From: Roseofilum halophilum BLCC-M91 | GTDB taxonomy: Bacteria; Cyanobacteriota; Cyanobacteriia; Cyanobacteriales; Desertifilaceae | NCBI RefSeq assembly: GCF_030068445.1 | Contig: NZ_JAQPOK010000039.1 | Location: 1 to 43,039, forward strand | DNA: 43,039 bases | Reading direction: 5' to 3' | Shown: piece by piece, positions 27,816 to 36,915 of the stretch | Layout: every line of letters begins with the position of its first letter | Position numbering within the stretch: position 1 is the stretch's first letter | Notes under the pieces: model-generated | Databases searched by the model: none | What the model was told of the DNA's origin: nothing | Seen by the model: only the letters and a program-made list of their open reading frames with translations | Translations under genes and position numbers: made by a program

Positions 27816-30800
27816 ATGGTCAGCGAGTCCAACCTCCCAACCCTTCCCGAAACCCTTCCTCCCCAAAACATAGAGGCAGAAGAATCCATCCTGGGCGGTA
27901 TCTTGCTCGACCCAGAAGCCATTAATCGGGTGATTGATATTCTTCGCCCGGAAGCCTTTTCCCTCTCCGCACACCAAAAAATCTATCAAGCCGCCCTCAC
28001 CCTGCACAACGGTGGCAAACCCACGGATTTTATGACCGTGAACAGTTGGCTCTCTGACCATAATCTATTAGACAAAGTAGGGGGTCAAGGCAAGCTGGTA
28101 CAACTGCTCGACCGTACCGTGAGCGCGGTCAACATTGACGAGTATGCCAAACTCGTCATGGACAAATATCTGCGCCGTCAACTGATTAGAGCAGGCCATG
28201 AAATAGTGCAGTTGGGTTATGATAGCTCCACAGATATTAAGCAAATCCTCGACCAAGCCGAACAAAAAATCTTTAATCTCACCCAAGACCGGGTAAAGAA
28301 GGGTCTGGTTTCTTTAGCGGAAACGCTAACGCACACCTACGAAGAAATCCAATCTCAAAGTACCGGAGAAATTTTACCGGGTCTGCCTTGCCAATTTTAC
28401 GATCTTGATGCCATGACGGGGGGATTTCAGCGATCGGATTTGATTATTATTGCGGGTCGGCCGTCCATGGGCAAATGTTTAGCCTATGATAGTGAAATTG
28501 TCATAGATGATGGTTCAGTATTAACCATTGCCCAGATTTATCAGCAACAGCAGGCTACACTTTTAACTTTGGGAGAAGATTGGCAACTGAAAACTACTCA
28601 ACCTTCGGCCTTTGTAGATGATGGGATAAAGCCCGTTTTTCGAGTAACAACTGGTTTGGGAAGACAGATTGAGACTACACTCACTCACCCTTTTCGTGCC
28701 CTACCTGGATGGAAACCTCTGTCTGAGTTGAAACCGGGTGCGACTATTGCTGTACCGCGTCAAATCCCAATTTTTGGCAGCCAAACTCTACCTGAACCTA
28801 AAATTAAATTACTGGCTTATTTAATTGGTGATGGCTGTCTGACAGGGACAACTCCCCAATTTACGAATGCTAATTTGAGACTACAAGCTGAGTTTGCCCA
28901 AGCGGTTTCCTCTTTCCCTGGTTTGAAAATATCTGAACAAACCTCTCAAGGAACAAGAACCTTAACCAGTTATGTTGTCCGATGTCCCTTAAAAACCTCT
29001 GAAGCCAGAAAATATTTTGGTCAAAAACTAAGACAACTTTTACACGATCGCTCTTATTCGGCTCACCAATTGGCCAAAAAACTTTCTGTCAGTCCTTCAT
29101 TAATTACACCGTGGCTTCAAGGTAAATCAGGGCCAAGTCCTGCCAGCTTTGAGACAATTTGTCAGATGTTTGCTCTAACTCCTTCTTTTTTTGGAGTAAC
29201 GAGTTCGGCACAACTCTATAGCAAAGAGAAAAATCTATTAACTCAGTGGTTACAAAGTTTGGGCTTGTGGGGGAAAGATGCACACCAAAAAACAATTCCA
29301 GCAATTATCTTTCAATTGAAGCGATCGCAGCTTGCTTTGTTTGTCAACCGACTTTTTGCTACAGATGGCTGGATCAGTGTGTTACACAGTGGACAAGTTC
29401 AGCTAGGTTATACCAGTGTTAGCGAAACGTTAATACGACAGCTACAACATCTACTCTTGCGCTTCGGAATCATTGCTCGGCTAAAAAAACGGCAAGTTAA
29501 ATATAGGTCAGAAAGAAGACCCGCATGGCAACTGGATATTACTGATGGGCGATCGCTACAAACATTTATTGAAGCCATTGGGATTTTTGGTAAAGAAGAA
29601 GCTTGCTTCAAAGCACAGAAGGCTTTACAGTCTAAACGATATCAAACCAACCGAGATTTGATTCCCATAGAAGTATGGGAAGAAATTACCCAGGCTAAGG
29701 GGACAGAAAGTTGGAAATCAGTAGGACAACGGGCAGGAATTGTTGCCAGTAATCTCCATGTCGGGCGCAGATGTCCCACACGCGATCGCTTGAGTGTCAT
29801 CGCTGAAGCCTTAGATTCTGAACATCTCCAGCATTTAGCAACCAGCCATATCTATTGGGATACAATCGTCTCGATCGAATTAGTGGGCTATAAACAAGTT
29901 TATGATTTAACTATTCCCACAACTCACAACTTTATCGCCAATGATATTTGTGTTCATAATACCAGTTTCGCGTTGAATATTGCTAATAACATTGCCCAAA
30001 CGAGTCACTTAGCGGCAGCGATTTTTAGTTTAGAGATGTCGAAAGAGCAATTAGCGCTGCGTCTGCTCTCTAGTGAAGCGGGAATAGAAAGTAATCGTCT
30101 CAGGTCAGGGCGGATTAGTCAAACGGAATGGGAGCCTTTGATTGAGGCGCAAACGAATTTGTCTGAGTTGCCGATTTATATTGATGATACGGCTAATACT
30201 ACGGTGACGCAGATGCGATCGCAAGTTCGCAGACTGCAAGCAGAACAAGGACAACTCGGCTTGGTACTGCTCGACTACCTGCAACTAATGGAAGGAAGCA
30301 GTGATAACCGGGTGCAAGAACTTTCTAAAATCACTCGGCAACTGAAAGGACTGGCGCGGGAATTGAACGTGCCAGTCATTGCTTTGTCTCAGTTGAGCCG
30401 ATCTGTAGAATCGCGTACCAATAAACGGCCGATGATGTCAGATTTGAGAGAATCAGGTTGTTTAACTGGAGATACTCTAATTCCCTTAGCTGATGAAGGG
30501 ATTGAAGTTCCAATTCAGAATTTACTCGGTCGCTCTAACTTTACGGTTTGGGCAGTCAATTTAGAGAATTTGAAAATTGAAAAAGCGATAGTTACCAAAG
30601 TTTTTTCGACAGGAATTAAGCCTACTTTTAGTCTCACAACTGCTTTAGGACGTAAGATTCAAGCAACCGCGAATCACCCATTTTTAACTATTGATGGATG
30701 GAAAAGGTTAGATCAGTTGGACGTTGGCTCCTACATTGCTCTACCTCGGATATTACCGAGTCCAAAATATTCATCTATGAGTGATAAACATCTAGCCCTC

Positions 30801-31250
30801 TCCCTATATCCCTCTCCCACGGGAGAGGGACTGTCTCCCCTTCTCCTGCGGGAAAAGCGCCTCCTGAGCGGAGTCGAAGGGGGGTTGGAGGGTGAGGGGA
30901 AATGCTCTACAACTCATTTGAAAACGACAGATACTTTAGCCAATAGCGATCTTTATTGGGATAAAGTTGTTTCTATAGAAGCTTGTGGAGAAGCAGAAGT
31001 TTATGATTTAACGGTTCCTGGTTATCATAATTTTGTGGCCAATAATATCGTTGTTCACAACAGTATTGAACAGGACGCGGATCTAGTGATTATGTTATAT
31101 CGGGATGAATATTATAATCCCGATACCACCGATCGCGCGATCGCCGAAGCAATCATCACCAAACACCGCAACGGCCCCACCGGGATCGTTAAACTGCTCT
31201 TTGACCCCGAATTTACCCGCTTCCGTAACCTCGCCAAACCCCACAATTGA
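27816..31250 (+). CDS. dnaB: Replicative DNA helicase DnaB with two inteins
   Basis: DnaB is the hexameric 5'-3' helicase of the replication fork. I start it at ATG 27816 (MVSESNLPTLPETLPPQNIE), since the 93 nt upstream in frame are repeat DNA. The precursor is 1144 residues; removal of two inteins (495 and 201 residues) leaves 448, the normal DnaB length. The N-terminal domain begins AEESILGGILLDP. The RecA-fold core has Walker A GRPSMGK-TS interrupted by intein 1 between K and T, Walker B LVLLDYLQLM, and MSDLRESG-SIEQDADLV interrupted by intein 2. Splicing of both is required for an active helicase. It follows rplI as in most bacteria. Confidence 0.96.
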   Translation: MVSESNLPTLPETLPPQNIEAEESILGGILLDPEAINRVIDILRPEAFSLSAHQKIYQAALTLHNGGKPTDFMTVNSWLSDHNLLDKVGGQGKLVQLLDRTVSAVNIDEYAKLVMDKYLRRQLIRAGHEIVQLGYDSSTDIKQILDQAEQKIFNLTQDRVKKGLVSLAETLTHTYEEIQSQSTGEILPGLPCQFYDLDAMTGGFQRSDLIIIAGRPSMGKCLAYDSEIVIDDGSVLTIAQIYQQQQATLLTLGEDWQLKTTQPSAFVDDGIKPVFRVTTGLGRQIETTLTHPFRALPGWKPLSELKPGATIAVPRQIPIFGSQTLPEPKIKLLAYLIGDGCLTGTTPQFTNANLRLQAEFAQAVSSFPGLKISEQTSQGTRTLTSYVVRCPLKTSEARKYFGQKLRQLLHDRSYSAHQLAKKLSVSPSLITPWLQGKSGPSPASFETICQMFALTPSFFGVTSSAQLYSKEKNLLTQWLQSLGLWGKDAHQKTIPAIIFQLKRSQLALFVNRLFATDGWISVLHSGQVQLGYTSVSETLIRQLQHLLLRFGIIARLKKRQVKYRSERRPAWQLDITDGRSLQTFIEAIGIFGKEEACFKAQKALQSKRYQTNRDLIPIEVWEEITQAKGTESWKSVGQRAGIVASNLHVGRRCPTRDRLSVIAEALDSEHLQHLATSHIYWDTIVSIELVGYKQVYDLTIPTTHNFIANDICVHNTSFALNIANNIAQTSHLAAAIFSLEMSKEQLALRLLSSEAGIESNRLRSGRISQTEWEPLIEAQTNLSELPIYIDDTANTTVTQMRSQVRRLQAEQGQLGLVLLDYLQLMEGSSDNRVQELSKITRQLKGLARELNVPVIALSQLSRSVESRTNKRPMMSDLRESGCLTGDTLIPLADEGIEVPIQNLLGRSNFTVWAVNLENLKIEKAIVTKVFSTGIKPTFSLTTALGRKIQATANHPFLTIDGWKRLDQLDVGSYIALPRILPSPKYSSMSDKHLALSLYPSPTGEGLSPLLLREKRLLSGVEGGLEGEGKCSTTHLKTTDTLANSDLYWDKVVSIEACGEAEVYDLTVPGYHNFVANNIVVHNSIEQDADLVIMLYRDEYYNPDTTDRAIAEAIITKHRNGPTGIVKLLFDPEFTRFRNLAKPHN
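28476..29960 (+). other. DnaB intein 1 (495 aa), in Walker A, with LAGLIDADG endonuclease
   Basis: It begins Cys1 (CLAYDSEIV), has block B TTLTHPFRALPGW, and ends THNFIANDICVHN with the His-Asn pair; the +1 extein residue is Thr. The homing endonuclease shows two LAGLIDADG-type motifs, LLAYLIGDGCL and FVNRLFATDGW, with an acidic residue in each. Between them lies a helix-turn-helix-like insert (SAHQLAKKLSVSPSLITPWLQG). A second HTH-like segment (WKSVGQRAGIVASNLHVGRR) follows the endonuclease, so the intein may have added DNA-binding modules. All splicing residues are present, so it should be active. Confidence 0.95.
30459..31061 (+). other. DnaB intein 2 (201 aa), endonuclease-less, carrying an in-frame repeat
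   Basis: It sits at the same site as the Synechocystis Ssp DnaB intein (RESG / SIEQD). It begins Cys1 (CLTGDTLIPL), has block B TANHPFLTIDGWKRL, block F YWDKVVSIEACGEAEVYDLTVP, and ends NFVANNIVVHN before Ser+1. No LAGLIDADG motif is present. Where the endonuclease would be, about 35 residues (around residues 113-147) are encoded by a genomic palindromic repeat, read through in frame without a stop. The splicing blocks remain intact. Confidence 0.95.
30796..30899. repeat. Palindromic repeat copy inside intein 2
   Basis: It runs from CCCTCTCCCTATATCCCTCT to GGAGGGTGAGGGG and includes the ATCCCTCTCCCACGGGAGAG hairpin and CTGAGCGGAGTCGAAGGGG. It is the reverse-complement counterpart of 27643-27747. 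It is read in frame as part of the intein 2 linker. Confidence 0.85.
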
Positions 31251-31327
31251 TCAAATCAACCCTGGGATAAAATAAAGAGAAACTCCCTATCCCCCACCTT
31301 GCCATTTTTCAAAGGCACGAATCCAGC

Positions 31328-31361
31328 CTGTAGGGGCTTCCCGGCCGGAAAGCCCCTACAG
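31328..31361. repeat. Palindrome CTGTAGGGGCTT / AAGCCCCTACAG
   Basis: Twelve-base perfect arms (31328-31339 and 31350-31361) lie between the dnaB end and the tRNA-Ala gene, where the two transcripts converge. It may act as a transcript end structure from both sides, though no T-run follows. It belongs to the GTAGGGG palindrome family. Confidence 0.7.
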
Positions 31362-31394
31362 ATTATCGTAAACACACTATCGCGAAGTGCTTTA

Positions 31395-31467
31395 TGGAGG
31401 TAAGCGGACTCGAACCGCTGACATCCTGCTTGCAAAGCAGGCGCTCTACCAACTGAGCTATACCCCC
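31395..31467 (-). tRNA. tRNA-Ala (anticodon TGC)
   Basis: The reverse complement starts GGGGGTATAGCTCAGTTGG and folds into the full cloverleaf: acceptor GGGGGTA/TACCTCC with the G3-U70 pair that is the main alanine identity element, anticodon loop TTTGCAA, and T-arm with GGTTCGAGTCC. The length is 73 nt, ending in discriminator A. The CCA tail is not encoded. Confidence 0.97.
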
Positions 31468-31578
31468 AAGGAATTCGAGCATTGGTGAAGTCGTTCAAAC
31501 TTAACCCACTCGATCTATTATACACATAAGACTTCATTTGAAAAGAGGTTGAGCTAAATTTTTTTTCGGGGGATGACC

Positions 31579-32484
31579 ATGAGTATTGTTGTAGCGACGT
31601 TTTACCAATTTTTTCCCTTTGCCGATTATGCCGAATGGCGATCGCCTCTATACTCCTTATGTGAACAACAAGCCATCAAAGGAACCATTCTCCTGGCCTC
31701 CGAAGGCATCAACGCCACGATCGCCGGTTCCCGCTCCGCCGTGGATACTCTCCTGGCCAATTTACGCTCCGATCCTCGGCTCTCGGATCTCACCCACAAA
31801 GAATCACTCTGCCCAGATTATCCCTTCGATCGCCTAAAAGTCCGCCTCAAAAAAGAAATCGTCACCCTCGGTCAACCCAACGTCAATCCCAATCAACAAG
31901 TAGGAACCTATGTCAGTCCCCAGGAATGGAACCAACTGATCGGCGATCCTGAAGTCACCCTGATTGACACCCGCAATGAATACGAAGTGCAGATCGGTTC
32001 CTTCCGAGGGGCCCAAAATCCCCATACCGACTCATTTCGTGAGTTTCCCGACTATGTGAAAACCCATCTCGACCCCCAAAAACATCCCAAGGTCGCCATG
32101 TTCTGTACCGGGGGCATTCGCTGCGAAAAAGCAACCGCCTTTATGCTCCAACAAGGCTTTCAGGAAGTCTACCACCTACAAGGAGGCATTCTAAAGTATC
32201 TCGAAGAAGTCCCCGAACCCGAAAGTTTATGGGAAGGGGAATGCTTTGTCTTTGACCAACGCATCGCCGTCAAAACCGGATTAGCTCCCGGTAGTTATGA
32301 CCTGTGTGCGGGTTGCGGTTATCCCATTTCTGAAGCAGATAAGGCTTCGCCAGAGTATGAAGAAGGGATCTGCTGTCCCCATTGCGGCGATCGCTCCCCT
32401 TATCCCCTTACCCCCGAAAAAAGGGCCCGCCAACAAGCCAAATCTCAGCCAAGCCAACTCAAGAAAACAAAGGATAACAAATAA
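31579..32484 (+). CDS. trhO: Rhodanese-domain tRNA uridine-5-hydroxylase TrhO
   Basis: The product is 301 residues from the ATG at 31579; GGGGG at 31568-31572 fits this start better than the ATG at 31573, which it touches. The family (YceA/TrhO) makes 5-hydroxyuridine at tRNA position 34 with O2. Seen: N-terminal acylphosphatase-like domain (about 1-90), rhodanese domain (about 110-215) with the catalytic loop [12 protein letters not shown], and a C-terminal Cys-rich part with CAGCGYP and CCPHCGDR, probably a zinc ribbon. It diverges from the tRNA-Ala gene beside it. Confidence 0.92.
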   Translation: MSIVVATFYQFFPFADYAEWRSPLYSLCEQQAIKGTILLASEGINATIAGSRSAVDTLLANLRSDPRLSDLTHKESLCPDYPFDRLKVRLKKEIVTLGQPNVNPNQQVGTYVSPQEWNQLIGDPEVTLIDTRNEYEVQIGSFRGAQNPHTDSFREFPDYVKTHLDPQKHPKVAMFCTGGIRCEKATAFMLQQGFQEVYHLQGGILKYLEEVPEPESLWEGECFVFDQRIAVKTGLAPGSYDLCAGCGYPISEADKASPEYEEGICCPHCGDRSPYPLTPEKRARQQAKSQPSQLKKTKDNK

Positions 32485-32644
32485 ACAGCACCCATCCCCC
32501 CACAAAAAAGATCCCAAATAGCCAAAGTAGAAACGTCAGAGAGCCTTTAACCTCCAGCGATCCCAGTATGGGAGTCGCCGAGATCAGCAACAGAATGAAA
32601 AAAACGCCAAACAATAACCACACAGAAGAACTATTCAGACCCAT
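32459..32644 (-). CDS. Small two-helix membrane protein
   Basis: The product is 61 residues with two strongly hydrophobic segments (about 8-27, [20 protein letters not shown], and about 37-59, [20 protein letters not shown]) joined by a short polar loop (LGSLEVKG). The gene overlaps the last 26 bp of trhO on the opposite strand. There is no recognised family. The composition and two well-formed helices argue for a real gene, but small size leaves doubt. Confidence 0.6.
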   Translation of the reverse strand: MGLNSSSVWLLFGVFFILLLISATPILGSLEVKGSLTFLLWLFGIFFVGGWVLFICYPLFS

Positions 32645-33086
32645 GATTGTGTACCCGATCGCCTTATTAATGCATACCCCAATCCTAGGCTATGCTTAAC
32701 CCAGTGGGGATTTTTTAAAAGTTTACCTTAATCCGCGATTCAGTCGAGTACAAAACGTCAGGTTGGAAGCTATCAGAGGATTTCGGCAAGGTGTTTGGGG
32801 TGGCAACGGTTGCTGTTCCTCCCCAGTACACTAGCCAGAACTGCTCCAAGTTATGCACTACATTCCGATCCCCCTTTCATGTCCCCTTGCGGAAAAACCC
32901 CCTGCAACCCTTCCTTAATAGATCGGATACCAAAATTTAGCTAAAGGAAATACAGTACCATTCCCCCAAACCCGTAAAATGACTGTTGGCCATTAGGCTG
33001 TTGTCTATTACCTCGCGAATTGAGTAATAGGCAACAGGCAGTGGCAACGAACATAATGTCTCTTTGCACTCTAAAACTCAACAACT
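32645..33086. other. Gene-free stretch upstream of carB
   Basis: No convincing coding frame is seen. Contents: a hairpin at 32998-33037, unrelated short palindromes such as GCAACGGTTGC near 32803-32815, and C-rich stretches. The space could hold the carB promoter and leader. Confidence 0.6.
32998..33037. repeat. 14-bp stem-loop upstream of carB
   Basis: CTGTTGTCTATTAC (32998-33011) pairs with GTAATAGGCAACAG (33024-33037) with one G-U pair and a 12-nt loop containing TCGCGA. It lies about 50 nt before the carB start codon, without a T-run. Confidence 0.6.
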
Positions 33087-36000
33087 ATGCCTCGTCGCAA
33101 CGATATTAAAAAAATTCTGCTCCTCGGCTCTGGCCCCATTGTCATTGGACAAGCCTGTGAGTTTGACTATAGCGGTGTACAAGCTTGCAAAGCGCTACGC
33201 TCCGAGGGATACGAAGTGGTACTCATCAACTCCAACCCAGCCACGATTATGACTGACCCGGAGATGGCAGAACGGACGTATATTGAGCCGCTTGTGCCAG
33301 AAATTGCCGAAAAAGTGATCGCCAAGGAGCGACCCGATGCCCTCCTGCCTACCATGGGGGGGCAAACAGCCCTCAACTTGGCGGTGGACTTGTCTAAAAA
33401 TGGGGTGTTGGAGCTATATGGCGTGGAGCTGATTGGGGCGAAGCTAGAAGCGATTGAAATGGCTGAAGACCGGCTATTGTTCAAAGAAGCCATGGAGCGC
33501 ATTGGGGTGAAGGTCTGCCCCTCTGGGATTGCCAGCACCCTGGAAGAGTGTAAACAGGTGGCGACTCAGATTGGGGCATATCCCCTGATTATTCGCCCTG
33601 CCTATACCCTGGGGGGAACCGGGGGTGGCATTGCCTATAACCAGGAGGAGTTCGAGACCATGGCCCAATATGGTCTGGACTGTTCGCCCATGTCCCAGAT
33701 TCTGATTGAAAGATCGCTGATTGGCTGGAAGGAATACGAGCTGGAGGTGATGCGAGATTTGGCGGACAATGTGGTGATTATTTGTTCGATTGAGAATGTT
33801 GACCCCATGGGAGTCCACACGGGGGATTCGGTGACGGTGGCTCCAGCCCAAACCCTGACGGACAAGGAATATCAGAGGTTGCGGGATGCGTCGATCGCCA
33901 TTATTCGCGAGATTGGGGTAGAGACGGGCGGCTCGAATATCCAGTTTGCGGTGAATCCGGCTGATGGGGATGTGATTGTGATTGAGATGAACCCCAGGGT
34001 ATCGCGCTCTTCGGCTTTGGCTTCTAAGGCGACGGGGTTTCCGATCGCCAAGTTCGCAGCGAAACTGGCGGTGGGCTACACCCTAGATGAAATTTCTAAC
34101 GACATTACGAAGAAAACCCCGGCTTCTTTTGAGCCGACGATTGATTATGTGGTGACGAAGATTCCCCGGTTTACGTTCGAGAAGTTTGCGGGCACGGAGC
34201 CGATTTTGACGACCCAGATGAAGTCGGTGGGGGAGGCGATGGCGATTGGTCGCACATTTGCGGAGTCTTTTCAGAAGGCTTTTAGGAGTTTGGAGACAGG
34301 GCGTGCGGGTTGGGGATGCGATCGCCAAGAGGTGCTGCCTTCTTTGGAGTCGATTCGGAGTGGACTGCGCACTCCCCACCCCGATCGCCTGTTTGATGTG
34401 CGCTATGCTCTGATGGCTGGGATGTCTGTGGAGGAAATCTATGAGCTGACGGGGATTGACCGGTGGTTTTTAGATAAGTTTGAGAGCATCCTGGAGGGGG
34501 AGAGGTTCCTGAAGCGTACGCCTTTGTTGAATATAGATCGATCCCAAATGTACTCGATTAAGCAGCTTGGTTTTAGCGATATTCAAATTGGGTTTGCGAC
34601 AGGTACTCCCCCAGCCACGGTGCGATCGCGCAGGCTGGAGTTGGGGGTGAAGCCCGTGTACAAGACGGTGGATACTTGTGCGGCGGAGTTTGAGGCGTTT
34701 ACTCCCTATCACTATTCGACCTATGAGTTGGGGGAAACGGAGGTGATTCCTTCTTCTCGGCGCAAGGTGATGATCCTCGGTGGCGGACCTAACCGGATTG
34801 GCCAGGGGATTGAGTTTGACTATTGCTGCTGTCATGCCAGTTTCTCTTTGCAGGGTGGGGGGTTCGAGACGATTATGGTGAACTCGAATCCGGAAACCGT
34901 GTCTACGGACTACGATACGAGCGATCGCCTCTATTTTGAGCCTCTGACTCTGGAGGATGTGCTAAATATCATTGAGGTGGAAGAGCCGGAGGGGGTTATC
35001 ATCCAGTTTGGGGGACAAACACCCCTGAAGTTGGCTCTTCCTTTGGCTAAGGCTTTGGAAAATAATCCGAAAACCAAGATTTGGGGGACTTCTCCCGATG
35101 CTATTGATACGGCGGAAGACCGGGAACGGTTTGAGGAGATTTGCCAGAGGTTGAATATTTTGCAGCCGCCGAATGGCATCGCTCGCTCGACGACGGAAGC
35201 GATCGCTGTGGCGGGGCGCATTGGCTATCCGGTGGTGGTGCGTCCTTCCTATGTGCTAGGGGGTAGGGCGATGGAAATTGTTTACTCGGATGCTGATTTG
35301 GAGCGGTATATGACCACGGCGGTGTTGGTGGAACCAGATCACCCGATTCTGATTGATAAGTTCCTGGAAGGGGCGATCGAGGTGGATGTGGATGCTCTTT
35401 CCGATGCTACGGGACAGGTGGTGATCGGGGGCATCATGGAGCATATCGAACAGGCGGGGGTGCATTCGGGGGACTCGGCTTGTGCGATTCCTCCGTTTAC
35501 TCTTTCTGATTCGGTGTTGAGCAATATTCGCGCTTCTACGGTGGCTTTGGCTAAGGCGTTGCACGTGATTGGGTTGATGAATATTCAGTTTGCCGTGCAG
35601 GAGGAGACGGTGTATATCCTGGAGGCTAATCCTAGGGCTTCGCGGACGGTTCCGTTTGTGTCGAAGGCTATTGGCAAACCCCTGGCGAAGTTGGCTTCTT
35701 TGGTGATGTCTGGCCAGTCCCTTATGGAGGTGGGACTGACCGAGGAGATTGTGCCCAGCCATGTGTCGGTGAAAGAGGCGGTGTTGCCCTTCGAGAAGTT
35801 CCCCGGAGCGGATACCCTGTTGGGGCCAGAGATGCGTTCGACGGGGGAGGTGATGGGCATTGACTCGGAGTTTGCTACCGCTTTTGCTAAGGCAGAAATT
35901 GGGGCCGGGGTGCGGCTGCCCCTGTCCGGTTGCGTGTTCGTTAGTTTGAGCGATCGGGACAAAGAGGCGATCGTGCCGGTGATCCGGGAGCTGATGGAGC

Positions 36001-36326
36001 TGGGCTTTCGGGTGATGGCTACTTCTGGGACTCGGAAGGTGCTAATTGAGAAGGGGCTAGAGGAGGTGCAATCGATTTATAAGTTGCACGAGGGCCGGCC
36101 CAATGTGATTGATGAGATTAAGAATCACAATATCCAGTTGATTATTAATACGCCTTCTGGGGAGGAGGCCCAGGCGGATGGCCGGTTGCTTCGGCGATCG
36201 GCTCTGACGTATAAGTTGCCGATTATCACCACGATTGCGGGGGCGAGGGCGACGGCGGAGGCGATTCGCTCTCTGAGGTCTTCTCCCCTGGAGGTGAAGG
36301 CCCTGCAAGACCATCTTCGGGGTTAA
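33087..36326 (+). CDS. carB: Carbamoyl-phosphate synthase large subunit
   Basis: The enzyme uses two ATP, bicarbonate and glutamine-derived ammonia to make carbamoyl phosphate for pyrimidines and arginine. At 1079 residues it is the standard length with two homologous ATP-grasp halves: [21 protein letters not shown]...[12 protein letters not shown] (first) and [21 protein letters not shown]...[14 protein letters not shown] (second). A C-terminal MGS-like allosteric domain follows (about 945-1079, with [11 protein letters not shown] and IINTPSG). The small subunit carA is not in the window. The codon use at the end is G-rich but otherwise normal. Confidence 0.98.
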   Translation: MPRRNDIKKILLLGSGPIVIGQACEFDYSGVQACKALRSEGYEVVLINSNPATIMTDPEMAERTYIEPLVPEIAEKVIAKERPDALLPTMGGQTALNLAVDLSKNGVLELYGVELIGAKLEAIEMAEDRLLFKEAMERIGVKVCPSGIASTLEECKQVATQIGAYPLIIRPAYTLGGTGGGIAYNQEEFETMAQYGLDCSPMSQILIERSLIGWKEYELEVMRDLADNVVIICSIENVDPMGVHTGDSVTVAPAQTLTDKEYQRLRDASIAIIREIGVETGGSNIQFAVNPADGDVIVIEMNPRVSRSSALASKATGFPIAKFAAKLAVGYTLDEISNDITKKTPASFEPTIDYVVTKIPRFTFEKFAGTEPILTTQMKSVGEAMAIGRTFAESFQKAFRSLETGRAGWGCDRQEVLPSLESIRSGLRTPHPDRLFDVRYALMAGMSVEEIYELTGIDRWFLDKFESILEGERFLKRTPLLNIDRSQMYSIKQLGFSDIQIGFATGTPPATVRSRRLELGVKPVYKTVDTCAAEFEAFTPYHYSTYELGETEVIPSSRRKVMILGGGPNRIGQGIEFDYCCCHASFSLQGGGFETIMVNSNPETVSTDYDTSDRLYFEPLTLEDVLNIIEVEEPEGVIIQFGGQTPLKLALPLAKALENNPKTKIWGTSPDAIDTAEDRERFEEICQRLNILQPPNGIARSTTEAIAVAGRIGYPVVVRPSYVLGGRAMEIVYSDADLERYMTTAVLVEPDHPILIDKFLEGAIEVDVDALSDATGQVVIGGIMEHIEQAGVHSGDSACAIPPFTLSDSVLSNIRASTVALAKALHVIGLMNIQFAVQEETVYILEANPRASRTVPFVSKAIGKPLAKLASLVMSGQSLMEVGLTEEIVPSHVSVKEAVLPFEKFPGADTLLGPEMRSTGEVMGIDSEFATAFAKAEIGAGVRLPLSGCVFVSLSDRDKEAIVPVIRELMELGFRVMATSGTRKVLIEKGLEEVQSIYKLHEGRPNVIDEIKNHNIQLIINTPSGEEAQADGRLLRRSALTYKLPIITTIAGARATAEAIRSLRSSPLEVKALQDHLRG

Positions 36327-36670
36327 CCACCTCCCTTTTTAGGGAAGTTAGTTGGGAATAACCTCTGCTGACTTCCGTCAGATGGGATTGATTCTTATCG
36401 CAACTTACCGATTTCCCCGTAGACCCTGGTCTATGGGGTTAATGTTTAGAATAGGAAAACCGGGTTTTCCTATTCCCCATTCCCTATTCCCAGTGCTACA
36501 AATTCACAAAAATGTTGTAAACAATGCATTTCTTCATAAAGTTCCTGGGTAACCTATGGAGAATCACCTGTAGATAAGACTTCTGGAGGTAGTTCTTCCT
36601 AAAGTAGTAGACGTTAACTTAAAATAATGTTACAATACTTAACATAATAGAATTCCGGTAGAGAAAGACA
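36327..36670. other. Gene-free stretch after carB
   Basis: It contains a perfect palindrome (36450-36474: AATAGGAAAACC, G, GGTTTTCCTATT), low-complexity CCCCATTCCCTATTCCC, and AT-rich sequence ahead of the next small gene (36605-36655) with TACAAT and CATAAT as possible -10 boxes. I see no protein-coding frame. Confidence 0.6.
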
Positions 36671-36832
36671 ATGACAAGCGAACTAATTTTAGTTACAGCC
36701 ACATCTGTTGTAGGTCTTATCCTTGTCCTGAGTGAAACCGAAGGACTTGCCCAACGCCTGATTGAAAATCAATCGGAATCTGCCCCAGAAACGGAAGTTG
36801 TGCCGATTCCTGTAAGGACAGATGAGGCTTAA
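36671..36832 (+). CDS. Small single-helix membrane peptide
   Basis: The product is 53 residues: a hydrophobic N-terminal helix (about 5-20, LILVTATSVVGLILVL) followed by an acidic, Glu/Gln-rich tail (NQSESAPETEVVPIPV). The ATG is preceded by an AT-rich promoter-like region. It lies 83 bp upstream of a sigma-factor gene on the same strand. The family is not recognised. The regular shape of membrane helix plus acidic tail suggests a real gene. Confidence 0.55.
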   Translation: MTSELILVTATSVVGLILVLSETEGLAQRLIENQSESAPETEVVPIPVRTDEA

Positions 36833-36915
36833 TTTGCCCCAACCAATGTGAGTCGATTGAGAGTTCCTAGTTCTTGAACTAGCTATCCATTGTTGTCAAC
36901 CCAAGACGCAGAGCT

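Noticed and set aside
31256-31537. 93-codon minus-strand frame over the tRNA-Ala
   Set aside because: It translates a tRNA gene and a palindrome, so it cannot be a real protein.
32803-32828. Palindrome near GCAACGGTTGC as an RNA gene
   Set aside because: The stem is only about five bp and there is no promoter or terminator around it.
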